Part shown: positions 34,698 to 42,657 of the stretch, in pieces | Numbering within the stretch: the stretch's first letter is position 1 | Layout: the number at the start of each line of letters is the position of its first letter | The notes under the pieces: model-generated | What the model was told of the DNA's origin: nothing | Databases searched by the model: none | Seen by the model: only the letters and a program-made list of their open reading frames with translations | Source of the DNA: Aquiluna sp. | GTDB lineage: Bacteria; Actinomycetota; Actinomycetes; Actinomycetales; Microbacteriaceae | Reading direction: 5' to 3' | DNA: 47,020 bases | Assembly (NCBI GenBank): GCA_028095925.1 | Contig: JAOHCW010000009.1 | Location: 1-47,020 of the forward strand | Translations under genes and position numbers: made by a program

Positions 34698-35879
34698 GCC
34701 CTGCAGGGCTTGGTTATAGACCTCTAGCGTGCGAGTCGCAATGGTCTCCCAGCTAAATTCATCAATTGCACGTTTTCTACCGGCTTTGCCGAACTTTTCA
34801 AGGTTCTCAGACTCGATGGCTGAAACGAAAGTGCCAGCAAAATCGCTGATGAATTTCTCTGGTTCCTTAGGAGTCCCGCTGCCGTCGGTCACCTGCTCGA
34901 TTGGAACCAGCCAGCCGGTTTCTCCAGGAACCACAACCTCTGGAATTCCTCCGGTTGCGGTGGCGATAACGGCAGCACCACATGCCATGGCCTCTAGGTT
35001 CACGATGCCAAGCGGCTCATAGATCGAGGGGCAGACGAACAAATCGGTAGCGGTCAAAATTGCCGCAAGCTGCTTTTGGGGCAGGTGTTCTGGAATCCAA
35101 ACAACCCCATCGCGTTCTCGCTTTAGCTCAGCAACCAGCTGCTCCACCTCAGAGAGAATTTCTGGGGTATCGGGAGCGCCAGCGCAGAGCACCAGCTGGA
35201 CGTCCTTGGGAAGTGCTCTTGCCGCCCTGAGGAAATAGGTGAGGCCCTTCTGCCTGGTGATGCGGCCGACGAAGCTAACAATTGGTCGGTTCGGGTCAAT
35301 GCTGTGGTGCCTCAGGAGATCTTCATCAATGGTTGGTTGCCACTTGCTCGAGTCGATGCCGTTGTGAACTACCTCCACCTTTTTCGCATCGAGCTGCGGG
35401 TAGGAAGTGAGAATGTCGGCACGCATGCCTGCGGAGACCGCAATGATACGTGTTGCCTGCTCGTAGGCACTTTGCTCAATGAAGGAGGAAACCTCGTAGC
35501 CGCCACCGAGCTGCTCTCGCTTCCAGGGCCTTAGCGGTTCCAGAGAGTGTGCGGTGATGATGTGCGGCATCGAGTGCAGCATCGAACCGATGTGACCTGC
35601 AAAGTTTGCATACCAAGTGTGGCTGTGGACTAGGTCAGCGCCAGCCAGGTTCTTGACTATCTCTAGGTCCGTTGCCATGGTTTGAAGAGCCGGGTTTGCG
35701 CCCTGCATTGCGGCAGGAACCTCGTATCCGTAGGTCAGTGATTCCGCAATCGGGGTTCCGAAGGCGTGGACCCGAGCCTCGATTCGCTTGCGTAGAACCG
35801 AGACCAACTCGGTGACGTGAACACCGGCCCCACCGTAGATGTTTGGCGGGTACTCCTTGGTAACGAAATCCACACGCAT
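34695..35879 (-). CDS. glgA: Glycogen synthase, actinobacterial GT4 type (GlgA/GlgM)
   Basis: A 394-residue GT4 glucosyltransferase of the actinobacterial glgA class. Mycobacterial members use ADP-glucose and glucose-1-phosphate to make maltose-1-phosphate (GlgM); others are called glycogen synthase. The start VDFVTKEYPPNIYGGAGVHV, HSHTWYANFAG, FVGRITRQKG and CPSIYEPLGIVNLEAMACG (E-x7-E) are diagnostic. It is divergent from glgC, which makes its ADP-glucose donor. The ATG at 35879 is preferred over a TTG two codons upstream because TAGCAT lies 6 bp before it. Confidence 0.93.
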   Translation of the reverse strand: MRVDFVTKEYPPNIYGGAGVHVTELVSVLRKRIEARVHAFGTPIAESLTYGYEVPAAMQGANPALQTMATDLEIVKNLAGADLVHSHTWYANFAGHIGSMLHSMPHIITAHSLEPLRPWKREQLGGGYEVSSFIEQSAYEQATRIIAVSAGMRADILTSYPQLDAKKVEVVHNGIDSSKWQPTIDEDLLRHHSIDPNRPIVSFVGRITRQKGLTYFLRAARALPKDVQLVLCAGAPDTPEILSEVEQLVAELKRERDGVVWIPEHLPQKQLAAILTATDLFVCPSIYEPLGIVNLEAMACGAAVIATATGGIPEVVVPGETGWLVPIEQVTDGSGTPKEPEKFISDFAGTFVSAIESENLEKFGKAGRKRAIDEFSWETIATRTLEVYNQALQG

Positions 35880-35885
35880 AGGCAA

Positions 35886-35891
35886 ATGCTA
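35886..35891 (-). promoter_or_regulatory. -10 box (TAGCAT), leaderless promoter of glgA
   Basis: On the minus strand TAGCAT ends 6 bp before the ATG (35879-35877). Confidence 0.5.
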
Positions 35892-35914
35892 GTGCGGGTA
35901 AGGGCTGAGGCAAC

Positions 35915-35920
35915 TAACAT
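35915..35920 (+). promoter_or_regulatory. -10 box (TAACAT), leaderless promoter of glgC
   Basis: TAACAT ends 6 bp before the ATG at 35927. The divergent glgA box is 23 bp away, so the two polymerases would compete for the same DNA. Confidence 0.5.
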
Positions 35921-35926
35921 TTGGCT

Positions 35927-37168
35927 ATGGCAGTGGCAAGAGTCTTCGGAATGGTCCTCGCAGGCGGCGAGGGCAAAAGGCTGATGCCGCTCACCGCAGA
36001 CAGGGCAAAGCCCGCCGTTCCTTTTGCCGGAAGTTACCGCCTAATTGATTTCGCGCTTTCCAATCTGCTCAATTCGGGACTGAGAAGAATCGTGGTGTTG
36101 ACTCAGTACAAGTCGCACTCTCTTGACAGGCACATATCCCAGACTTGGCGCATGTCGCCCCTGCTGGGTGGTTACGTCGCCTCGATCCCTGCCCAGCAGA
36201 GGCTGGGTAAGCGTTGGTATACCGGCAGCGCCGATGCCATCCTCCAGTCCATGAACGCCCTCAGCGATGAGCGTCCTGACTACGTTGTCGTGGTTGGTGC
36301 GGATCACGTCTATCGAATGGACTTCGATCAGATGCTCCAGGCTCACATCGAATCCGGCATGGAGGCAAGCGTGGCTGCCATTAGGCAGCCCATCTCGCTG
36401 GCAAGCCAGTTTGGAGTCATCGAAGTGGACGAGAAGAGCCCAGGGAAGATCTCGGCTTTTAGGGAAAAGCCCAGCGACCCAAAGCCCGTTCCGGGAGATG
36501 ATTCTCAGGCCCTGGTTTCGATGGGAAACTACATTTTCAACGCTGAGGCCCTCATCGACGCGATTCAGCGCGATGGAGACAACGAGAGCTCATCCCACGA
36601 TATGGGTGGAGACATCATCCCAGCCTTTGTGGATGCTGGCACGTGTGGTGTCTACGACTTCACATTCAACGAGATTCCCGGTGCCACCGAGAGAGACAAG
36701 TCCTACTGGCGAGATGTTGGAACCATAGATTCCTACTACGAGGCCCACATGGACCTGATCTCGACCATGCCTATTTTTAATCTCTACAACTCCGACTGGC
36801 CGGTCTTCAACCAGCAGATCAACATGCCACCGGCAAAGTTCATCCACGACTCAGAGGGTAATCAGGGGCGCACCAACGACTCCATCGTTTCGCTCGGTGT
36901 GGTTGTGACCGGCGGCATTGTAGAAAGAAGCGTGCTCTCACCAATCGTTAGGGTCGGTTCGCGTTCGTTAGTAACCGACTCGGTGCTGCTCGATGCCGTG
37001 CAGGTCGGCAGGGACTGCACAATACGTAAGGCCATTCTGGACAAGAACGTAGTGGTAGCGGACGGTGCGAGCATTGGGGTTAGCCGAGAGCGCGACCTTG
37101 AGCGCGGCTTTACGGTCACTGAGTCTGGGCTAACTGTTGTGCCGAAGGGCATCTTGGTAACACCTTGA
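35927..37168 (+). CDS. glgC: Glucose-1-phosphate adenylyltransferase
   Basis: GlgC makes ADP-glucose from ATP and glucose-1-phosphate, the committed step of glycogen synthesis. The 413-residue protein opens with the nucleotide-binding loop [14 protein letters not shown] and AKPAVPFAG, then [10 protein letters not shown], the catalytic Asp in [11 protein letters not shown], and a left-handed beta-helix C-terminus. The ATG at 35927 (6 bp after TAACAT) is preferred to a TTG at 35921. The stop overlaps serB (TTGA). Confidence 0.96.
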   Translation: MAVARVFGMVLAGGEGKRLMPLTADRAKPAVPFAGSYRLIDFALSNLLNSGLRRIVVLTQYKSHSLDRHISQTWRMSPLLGGYVASIPAQQRLGKRWYTGSADAILQSMNALSDERPDYVVVVGADHVYRMDFDQMLQAHIESGMEASVAAIRQPISLASQFGVIEVDEKSPGKISAFREKPSDPKPVPGDDSQALVSMGNYIFNAEALIDAIQRDGDNESSSHDMGGDIIPAFVDAGTCGVYDFTFNEIPGATERDKSYWRDVGTIDSYYEAHMDLISTMPIFNLYNSDWPVFNQQINMPPAKFIHDSEGNQGRTNDSIVSLGVVVTGGIVERSVLSPIVRVGSRSLVTDSVLLDAVQVGRDCTIRKAILDKNVVVADGASIGVSRERDLERGFTVTESGLTVVPKGILVTP

Positions 37169-37794
37169 CCAGCTTCCTAGTAGTTTTTGATGTCGATTCC
37201 ACCCTCATCAACGAAGAAGCGATTGAGCTGCTCGCAGAACACTCGGGTAACCGGGAGAAGGTCGCCGAGATAACAGAGCGCTCAATGCGAGGCGAGATTG
37301 ACTTCTCAACATCACTCATTGAGCGGGTTGCGACATTACAAGGCCTACCTGAATCCGTCCTAGAGCAAACTGCGAAGAGCCTCACGCCAACAAAAGGGGC
37401 CAGCGAGCTAATTCAAGAGATTCACGCAAGAGGCGGTAAGGCAGCAGCCGTATCAGGCGGCTTCATCCAGCTCCTAAACGGTTTGAAGCGCGACCTCAAT
37501 CTCGACTACGCGCAGGCCAACACTCTAGGAGTTGAGAACGGGAGGCTCACCGGTGAGGTTGTCGGTGAGCTGGTAAATCGCGAGGCCAAGGCTAAGTACC
37601 TCAAGCTCTGGGCCGAAGAGAATGACATCCCGCTAGAGAGGACATTCGCCATTGGTGATGGTGCAAATGATCTAGGAATGATGATGATTGCGGGGTTGTC
37701 TGTGGCATTTTGTGCAAAACCTATAGTGCGCGAGAGTGCCGATGTCGTAATCGACGAGCGAGACCTTAAAAAGGTTATCGAGCTACTCCCCTAG
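37165..37794 (+). CDS. serB: Phosphoserine phosphatase
   Basis: SerB hydrolyses O-phosphoserine to serine. The 209-residue product is the minimal HAD form without an ACT domain. Nucleophile Asp9 and Asp11 are in FDVDSTLI, the second motif is AAVSGGFIQ, and the metal-site motif is [10 protein letters not shown]. The TTG start overlaps the glgC stop by 4 bp, an unusual coupling of serine and glycogen synthesis. Its stop interlocks with that of fabI in a shared CTAG. Confidence 0.92.
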   Translation: MTSFLVVFDVDSTLINEEAIELLAEHSGNREKVAEITERSMRGEIDFSTSLIERVATLQGLPESVLEQTAKSLTPTKGASELIQEIHARGGKAAAVSGGFIQLLNGLKRDLNLDYAQANTLGVENGRLTGEVVGELVNREAKAKYLKLWAEENDIPLERTFAIGDGANDLGMMMIAGLSVAFCAKPIVRESADVVIDERDLKKVIELLP

Positions 37795-38558
37795 GCGCCG
37801 GTGGAGTGAAGACCACCATCAACGTGAATCATCTCTCCAGTTGTGGCGGGGAACCAGTCGCTGAGAAGAGCCACCAGACCCTTGGCCGCAGCCTCGGAAT
37901 CGGTTAGGTCCCAACCAAGCGGCGCCCTTCCAGTCCAGAGCTCTTCCATAGTGGCAAAGCCAGGAATGCCCTTGGCGGCTGTGGTTCTAAGCGGTCCGGC
38001 AGAGATCAGGTTCACCCTCACCCCGTGCTCCCCCACATAGCGGGCTAGGTAGCGCGAGGTCGACTCAAAAGCCGCTTTTGCCACACCCATCCAGTCATAG
38101 ACCGGCCAGGAGACCGTTGCGTCAAAGGTGAGCCCAACCACAGAGCTGGGGTTGTTGAGGACAGGCATGCAGGCCGTGGTGATGGACTTTAGGGAGTAGG
38201 CAGAGACCTCAACGGCGGTTGAAACATCTTCCCAACCAGTCTCCATGAAATTTCCTCCAAGGGCGCTCTGCGGAGCAAATGCTATGGCGTGCACAATGCC
38301 GTCTAGAGATCCGAGCTTCTCTTTGACTAGGCCTGGAAGATTCGCCAGGTGCTCTGCGTTTGTCGCATCAAGCTCGATGACCTCAGCTGGCTTCGGAAGG
38401 CGATCTGCAATCTTTGTGGTGATCGGTAGCATTCTTCCGAACGAGCTGAGGAGTACCTCTGCACCCTGCTCCTGGGCAAGTCTTGCAGCCGAGAAGGCGA
38501 TTGAGGCCTCGGTTAAAACTCCTGTGATTAGGACTTTCTTGCCTTCTAAGATTCCCAC
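37791..38558 (-). CDS. fabI: Enoyl-[acyl-carrier-protein] reductase (NADH), InhA-like
   Basis: FabI reduces the enoyl-ACP double bond in each fatty acid elongation cycle. The 255-residue short-chain dehydrogenase is closest in pattern to mycobacterial InhA. The N-terminal VLITGVLTEASIAF binds NADH. The catalytic Tyr-x6-Lys is Tyr154 and Lys161 (VYDWMGVAK), with Met157 matching the InhA pattern. The GTG start has AGGAG upstream. It is the second gene of fabG-fabI. Confidence 0.95.
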   Translation of the reverse strand: MGILEGKKVLITGVLTEASIAFSAARLAQEQGAEVLLSSFGRMLPITTKIADRLPKPAEVIELDATNAEHLANLPGLVKEKLGSLDGIVHAIAFAPQSALGGNFMETGWEDVSTAVEVSAYSLKSITTACMPVLNNPSSVVGLTFDATVSWPVYDWMGVAKAAFESTSRYLARYVGEHGVRVNLISAGPLRTTAAKGIPGFATMEELWTGRAPLGWDLTDSEAAAKGLVALLSDWFPATTGEMIHVDGGLHSTGA

Positions 38559-38590
38559 TGCGTCTCCTACCTTTTGCTAAAAACTACTAC

Positions 38591-39301
38591 CTAGTGACCC
38601 ATTCCCAGGCCACCATCTACCGGAATTACCGCACCGGAAATGTAGCTGGCATCCTCGCTTGCCACCCAGGCAACAACCTTTGCCACCTCTTCAGGGGAAG
38701 CAAACCTTCCGGCTGGAATCTGGGAGCGGTACTTTGCCGCAAGATCATCGCCAAGCTCGGCAGTCATGTCCGTGTCGATAAATCCAGGCGCCACCACGTT
38801 GGCGGTGATGTTCTTGCCACCAAGCTCACGTGTGATGCTTCGTGCCATTCCAACAAGCGCGCTCTTCGCTGCCGAGTAGTTCACCTGTCCGGCGCTGCCC
38901 AATAGCCCAACTACCGATCCAATCAGCACCACGCGCCCGTATTTTGCGCGCAACATCGACTTGGTGACTCGCTTAACAACTCGAAAGACACCGGTGAGGT
39001 TGGTATTGATTACGGCCTCAAATTCTTCATCGCTCATCCGCATCAGCAGAGTGTCCTTGGTGATGCCGGCGTTTGCGACAACTACCTCGATTGGACCTAG
39101 TTCTGCCTCAACCTTTGCGATGGCGGCATCTAGCGATTCGGAGTCGGTCACATCTGCGCTCACCGAAAGCGAACCCGCGGGGCCCGCTCCGCTGCGGGCG
39201 GTGACGGCAACTCGGTGTCCCTGAGCGACGAATTCTGCTGCAATCGCATAACCAATGCCACGATTGCCACCGGTGACAAGAACAGTCCTTGGTTGCGGCA
39301 T
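38591..39301 (-). CDS. fabG: 3-oxoacyl-[acyl-carrier-protein] reductase
   Basis: FabG reduces beta-ketoacyl-ACP with NADPH. The 236-residue protein has the TGGNRGIG cofactor loop, NAG in VVANAGIT, and the catalytic Ser-Tyr-Lys triad in IGSVVGLLGSAGQVNYSAAKSAL. ATG at 39301 has AAGGAG 8 bp upstream; the longer upstream reading frame is not used. It precedes fabI, the usual actinobacterial arrangement (as in mabA-inhA), so both reductases of the FAS II cycle are linked. Confidence 0.94.
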   Translation of the reverse strand: MPQPRTVLVTGGNRGIGYAIAAEFVAQGHRVAVTARSGAGPAGSLSVSADVTDSESLDAAIAKVEAELGPIEVVVANAGITKDTLLMRMSDEEFEAVINTNLTGVFRVVKRVTKSMLRAKYGRVVLIGSVVGLLGSAGQVNYSAAKSALVGMARSITRELGGKNITANVVAPGFIDTDMTAELGDDLAAKYRSQIPAGRFASPEEVAKVVAWVASEDASYISGAVIPVDGGLGMGH

Positions 39302-39384
39302 CTTTTCATCTCCTTGCGGGAATACCATCGCATCTCTGGCGTTATGAATACCACAGTCTAGTAATTTCACGGTCAGGAACCCCT

Positions 39385-39678
39385 TTGGCAAAACGGCAAA
39401 GCGTAACTTCGCTGGAGCTCTCTCCCGACGAAGAGCGCAAGCAACGAATGATTCGATATTCGATTGCGATGTCGATTAGAACGCTCTGTATCATTCTCGG
39501 AGTCGTGACCCAGGGTTTTTGGATGTGGTTCTTCTTCGCTGGAGCTATCTTCTTGCCTTATTTCGCGGTGGTGCTGGCAAATGCCCAGGGACCAAGCCGC
39601 TCCAGGGGTCAATCTGGAGTCATTGCTCCAAAGCTTTCGGTGAAGGCGAGCGAGATCAAACTAGGCGATGACCGCTAA
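39385..39678 (+). CDS. DUF3099 family membrane protein
   Basis: A 97-residue actinobacterial protein of unknown function. The N-terminus is short and polar (AKRQSVTSLELSPDEERKQR). Two membrane spans follow at about residues 28-70 (SIRTLCIILGVVTQGFWMWFFFAGAIFLPYFAVVL), then a polar tail. The TTG at 39385 with CAGGAA upstream is the best start; it is not certain. It overlaps the next small gene by 11 bp and is divergent from fabG. Confidence 0.78.
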   Translation: MAKRQSVTSLELSPDEERKQRMIRYSIAMSIRTLCIILGVVTQGFWMWFFFAGAIFLPYFAVVLANAQGPSRSRGQSGVIAPKLSVKASEIKLGDDR

Positions 39679-39865
39679 GTGCTCTAGGGCAGGGTGTGGT
39701 GCTGCCGCCACTTCACTAATCGAGTGGGCTAACCCCAAGATCCACACCTCCGGCCGCACCAAGACCTGGGCAGCCTGTGATGAGCATTTGAGCTTTCTGG
39801 TTGACTATATATCTGCAAGAAACTTCTTCCTAGGGACAAAGGTCATTGAAGCAAAGCACGATTAG
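39668..39865 (+). CDS. Small Cys/His protein upstream of SURF1
   Basis: A 65-residue soluble protein; I do not know a named family. Four residues could bind a metal: Cys5, Cys10, Cys37 and His40 (CSRAGC and ACDEHL). Other noticeable segments are IEWANPKIH and GRTKTWAACDEHLSFL. It overlaps DUF3099 by 11 bp upstream and SURF1 by 20 bp downstream, so translation of the three is coupled. A link with cytochrome oxidase assembly is inferred only from SURF1. Confidence 0.72.
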   Translation: MTAKCSRAGCGAAATSLIEWANPKIHTSGRTKTWAACDEHLSFLVDYISARNFFLGTKVIEAKHD

Positions 39866-40658
39866 AAGGTGGGGCCCCTGGCTCGCACTTGTGTTGCTTT
39901 TTGCAATCGCGACGTCACTGTTGAGCTGGTGGCAGTTCTCCAGACGAGCAGAGAGGGTCGAGCGAATTGACCAGGTCATTCAAAACTACGACCTCAAACC
40001 GGTCCCCTATTCCGACATTGACTGGGTTATGAATCCCGACGGAACCTCTGATCAGGAGTGGGCGCCAGTTGAGGTCACCGGGACTTATCTACCCGAATTG
40101 GCAACTGTCGTGAGAAACAGACCGCTCAATGGCCAACCCGGGTTTCTTCAGCTGGTTCCGCTTAGGTTGCCATCAGGAGAGCTATTGATCATCGAAAGAG
40201 GCTGGCTCTTCGCATCCTCTGAGCTTGTCACCCCGGATTCAAATCCGCTGCCCACTGGCGGCGAACACAGCCTCACGCTAAGGCTGAGAGTCTCAGAGCC
40301 TGATCTAAACCGCGAGGACCTGCAAGGTCAGATCGCCTCCATTGACTTGCCGCGGCTAGCAGAGCGATTTGCAGAGTCGGGAAAGGTCATTGAGGAACAC
40401 TATGGACGTGTGGTGACTGAGCAGCCCAGCTATCAAGACGCCCCCTTCCCAATGCCCAAGCCGACTCTGAACGAGGGAAATCACCTGTCCTATGCAATCC
40501 AGTGGATCATCTTCGGAGTCATGGCTTTCGCAGCCTTTTTCTGGGCTTTACGCAATGACCGGCGGATCAGACTTGAAGAGGCTGGGCTTCTTGAGCCGAA
40601 GCAGCAAAAGCGCACCCAGGCCGTAATCGATGCCGAGTATGAGGATTTGAACCAGTAA
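39846..40658 (+). CDS. SURF1 family cytochrome oxidase assembly protein
   Basis: SURF1 assists heme a insertion into subunit I of aa3 oxidases. The 270-residue protein has the expected two membrane helices at the ends (WLALVLLFAIATSLLSWWQF and YAIQWIIFGVMAFAAFFWAL) flanking an extracytoplasmic domain with VRNRPLNGQPGF and VIERGWLF. The TTG start at 39846 overlaps the preceding gene by 20 bp. It fits the presence of ctaCDEF in the same window. Confidence 0.92.
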   Translation: MKQSTIRRWGPWLALVLLFAIATSLLSWWQFSRRAERVERIDQVIQNYDLKPVPYSDIDWVMNPDGTSDQEWAPVEVTGTYLPELATVVRNRPLNGQPGFLQLVPLRLPSGELLIIERGWLFASSELVTPDSNPLPTGGEHSLTLRLRVSEPDLNREDLQGQIASIDLPRLAERFAESGKVIEEHYGRVVTEQPSYQDAPFPMPKPTLNEGNHLSYAIQWIIFGVMAFAAFFWALRNDRRIRLEEAGLLEPKQQKRTQAVIDAEYEDLNQ

Positions 40659-40684
40659 ACTTCCTAGCAATCGGAAGGAATCAG

Positions 40685-41242
40685 ATGTCCATTGCAACTG
40701 CCACCCTGGTTGACAGGATTGTCCCCCGCACGCGTGTAAACGACGTGGCGCTAGTTTTCTCGGGAGCCGCTCTAACCGCGCTTGCCGCCCAGGTTCAGAT
40801 TCCGATGTATCCGGTCCCCATGACCCTTCAGACCTTTGCCGTGCTGCTTGTAGCCGCCACCCTTGGTGCCTCAAGAGGCGCTGCATCTATGGGCGTATAT
40901 CTTGCAATGGGCGCAGCTGGGCTTCCAGTTTTCGCGGGTGCTAAGGCGCTTACAGCTGTGCTACCAACAGCCGGCTACCTAGTCGGATTCGTGGTTGCTG
41001 GCTTCCTTGTTGGTGCGCTTGCCGCACGTGGTTTTTCAACGACCCCAATCAGAGTTGCCGCGTCATTTGCCATCGGTAGCGCAATCATCTATGTGCTTGG
41101 TGCTGGCTGGCTAGTGGTGGGTCTTGGACTCACACTCCCCCAGGCTCTCGCCGCGGGAGTTGCGCCATTCTTGGTTGGAGATGCAATCAAGGCCGTAGCG
41201 GCTGCGACCCTGCTACCAATTGCTTGGAAGCTTGTTCGCTAG
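40685..41242 (+). CDS. bioY: Biotin transporter substrate-binding subunit BioY
   Basis: BioY is the membrane S-component that binds biotin for ECF transporters. The 185-residue protein has about six helices and the family segments VQIPMYPVPMTLQTFAVLL, GAAGLPVFAGA and GYLVGFVVAG. No bioM/bioN genes adjoin, so it may act alone or use a shared ECF module. GGAAGGAA precedes the ATG. The stop interlocks with that of sufT (CTAG). Confidence 0.94.
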   Translation: MSIATATLVDRIVPRTRVNDVALVFSGAALTALAAQVQIPMYPVPMTLQTFAVLLVAATLGASRGAASMGVYLAMGAAGLPVFAGAKALTAVLPTAGYLVGFVVAGFLVGALAARGFSTTPIRVAASFAIGSAIIYVLGAGWLVVGLGLTLPQALAAGVAPFLVGDAIKAVAAATLLPIAWKLVR

Positions 41243-41571
41243 ATAGAGAATCCGATTGACCGCATCATTTCGCGGCCATCTTCTGTGATTTTCTCCGGCC
41301 CCCATGGCGGCATCCAGACCCAGTTGATTCTGAAAGCTTCTACTACCCCATCAAGGGCCTCTGCGGTCTGCTCCTCGATAACATCTGTGAGCGGGCAACC
41401 AGCTGAGGTCAGAGTCATGTTGATAAGCAGTGCGCCGTCCTCAGACTCTTGAAGCCCGTAGACCAATCCGAGATCAACGATATTCACGCCAATCTCGGGG
41501 TCAATGATCTCCTTCATAGCGTCAATGACCTCGTCATAGCGCTGAGGCGTTAGCTCTTTGGGCTCTGTCAT
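41239..41571 (-). CDS. sufT: SufT-like metal-sulfur cluster assembly protein (DUF59/MIP18 family)
   Basis: A 110-residue MIP18-family factor that helps mature Fe-S proteins. Features: the opening VIDAMKEIIDPEIGVNIVDLGLVYG, the conserved Cys in LTSAGCPLTDVIEEQ, and the end VWMPPWGPEKITEDGREMMRSIGF. It is the last gene of the suf operon and overlaps sufC by 4 bp (ATGA). Confidence 0.93.
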   Translation of the reverse strand: MTEPKELTPQRYDEVIDAMKEIIDPEIGVNIVDLGLVYGLQESEDGALLINMTLTSAGCPLTDVIEEQTAEALDGVVEAFRINWVWMPPWGPEKITEDGREMMRSIGFSI

Positions 41572-42326
41572 ACGGCGGCCTTGGTGTAGCGGTCGTAGCC
41601 CTCGTTTTCGAGGCGCTCTGCAAGTTCTGCTCCGCCCTGCTCCGCAACCTTGCCGGCCACGAACACGTGCACGAAGTCAGGCTTGATGTAGCGAAGGATG
41701 CGGGTGTAGTGGGTGATTAGCAATACGCCAAGCCCGTTGTCTGCGTGAGCGCGGTTTACACCCTCGGAGACCACCTTGAGAGCATCTACATCCAGACCAG
41801 AATCGGTCTCGTCGAGAATTGCGATCTTTGGCTTCAGCAGCTCAAGCTGCAAAATCTCGTGACGCTTCTTCTCACCACCGGAGAACCCTTCGTTCACGTT
41901 TCGCTCGGTGAAGTCCGAGTCCATACGGAGGTTTCCCATGGCATCGCGCAGGTCGCCAACCCACTCACGCAGCTTTGGAGCCTCTCCGCTCAATGCGGTC
42001 TTTGCGGTCCTCAAAAAGTTCGATACCGAAACTCCAGGAATTTCGACTGGGTACTGCATGGCCAGGAATAGGCCTGCTCTCGCCCGCTCGTCTACGCTCA
42101 TTTCCAGAACGTCTTCGCCATCGAGCAGGATCTGGCCGTCGGTGACCTCATACTTCGGGTGACCGGCGACGGAGTAGGCAAGGGTTGACTTACCAGAACC
42201 GTTTGGTCCCATTACGGCGTGAATTTCTCCGGACTTGATGGTCAGGTCGACTCCGCGCAGGATCTGCTTGCTGCCCTGATCGGTCTCAACCGAGACGTGT
42301 AGGTTCTTGATTTCTAGAGTGGTCAT
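41568..42326 (-). CDS. sufC: Fe-S cluster assembly ATPase SufC
   Basis: SufC is the ABC-type ATPase of the SufBCD scaffold. The 252-residue protein has Walker A GPNGSGKSTLAYS, signature FSGGEKKRHEI, Walker B IAILDETDSGLD and the switch His in ITHYTRIL. The Asp-Ser-Gly-Leu-Asp after Walker B is typical for SufC. ATG at 42326 behind AGGAAAGAAG is preferred over the longer frame that begins at 42383. Confidence 0.95.
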   Translation of the reverse strand: MTTLEIKNLHVSVETDQGSKQILRGVDLTIKSGEIHAVMGPNGSGKSTLAYSVAGHPKYEVTDGQILLDGEDVLEMSVDERARAGLFLAMQYPVEIPGVSVSNFLRTAKTALSGEAPKLREWVGDLRDAMGNLRMDSDFTERNVNEGFSGGEKKRHEILQLELLKPKIAILDETDSGLDVDALKVVSEGVNRAHADNGLGVLLITHYTRILRYIKPDFVHVFVAGKVAEQGGAELAERLENEGYDRYTKAAV

Positions 42327-42345
42327 TGTCTTCTTTCCTAAGGTC

Positions 42346-42657
42346 TTAGTCTTCGTACTCGACGAAAATTTCGTCGTTTTCAATCAATACTTCGTAGGTT
42401 GCTACCGGCTCGTATGCAGGAAGCGAGAGTGGTTTACCGGTGTCGAGCTCAAACTTTGCACCGTGTGCCCAGCACTCGATGGTCTTATCGTCCACAAACC
42501 CCTCGCTCAGCGAGATCTCACCGTGGGAGCACTTGTCATCAAGGGCCTTCACATCCCCCGATGGGGTCCTGACGATAGCAAGAGCGTGATCGCCAATTTT
42601 GACTCTCAAAGCCTTGCCCGGTTTTAGGTCATCCAGAGCACAAATTCGAATTGCCAT
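42346..42657 (-). CDS. Rieske-type [2Fe-2S] ferredoxin in the suf operon
   Basis: A 103-residue soluble Rieske ferredoxin of the non-heme oxygenase type. Ligands are Cys43 and His45 (CSHGEISLSEG) and Cys62 and His65 (CWAHGAKFEL). Its placement between sufD and sufC is usual in Actinobacteria. It may supply electrons to cluster assembly; this is inferred. It starts 1 bp after sufD ends. Confidence 0.92.
   Translation of the reverse strand: MAIRICALDDLKPGKALRVKIGDHALAIVRTPSGDVKALDDKCSHGEISLSEGFVDDKTIECWAHGAKFELDTGKPLSLPAYEPVATYEVLIENDEIFVEYED

Noticed and set aside
42327..42383. Longer N-termini for SufC, and likewise for FabG (to 39391), RbpA (from 16514) and L31 (to 33875)
   Set aside because: Family-typical starts lie downstream, each with a good ribosome-binding site; the extensions are not conserved-looking.
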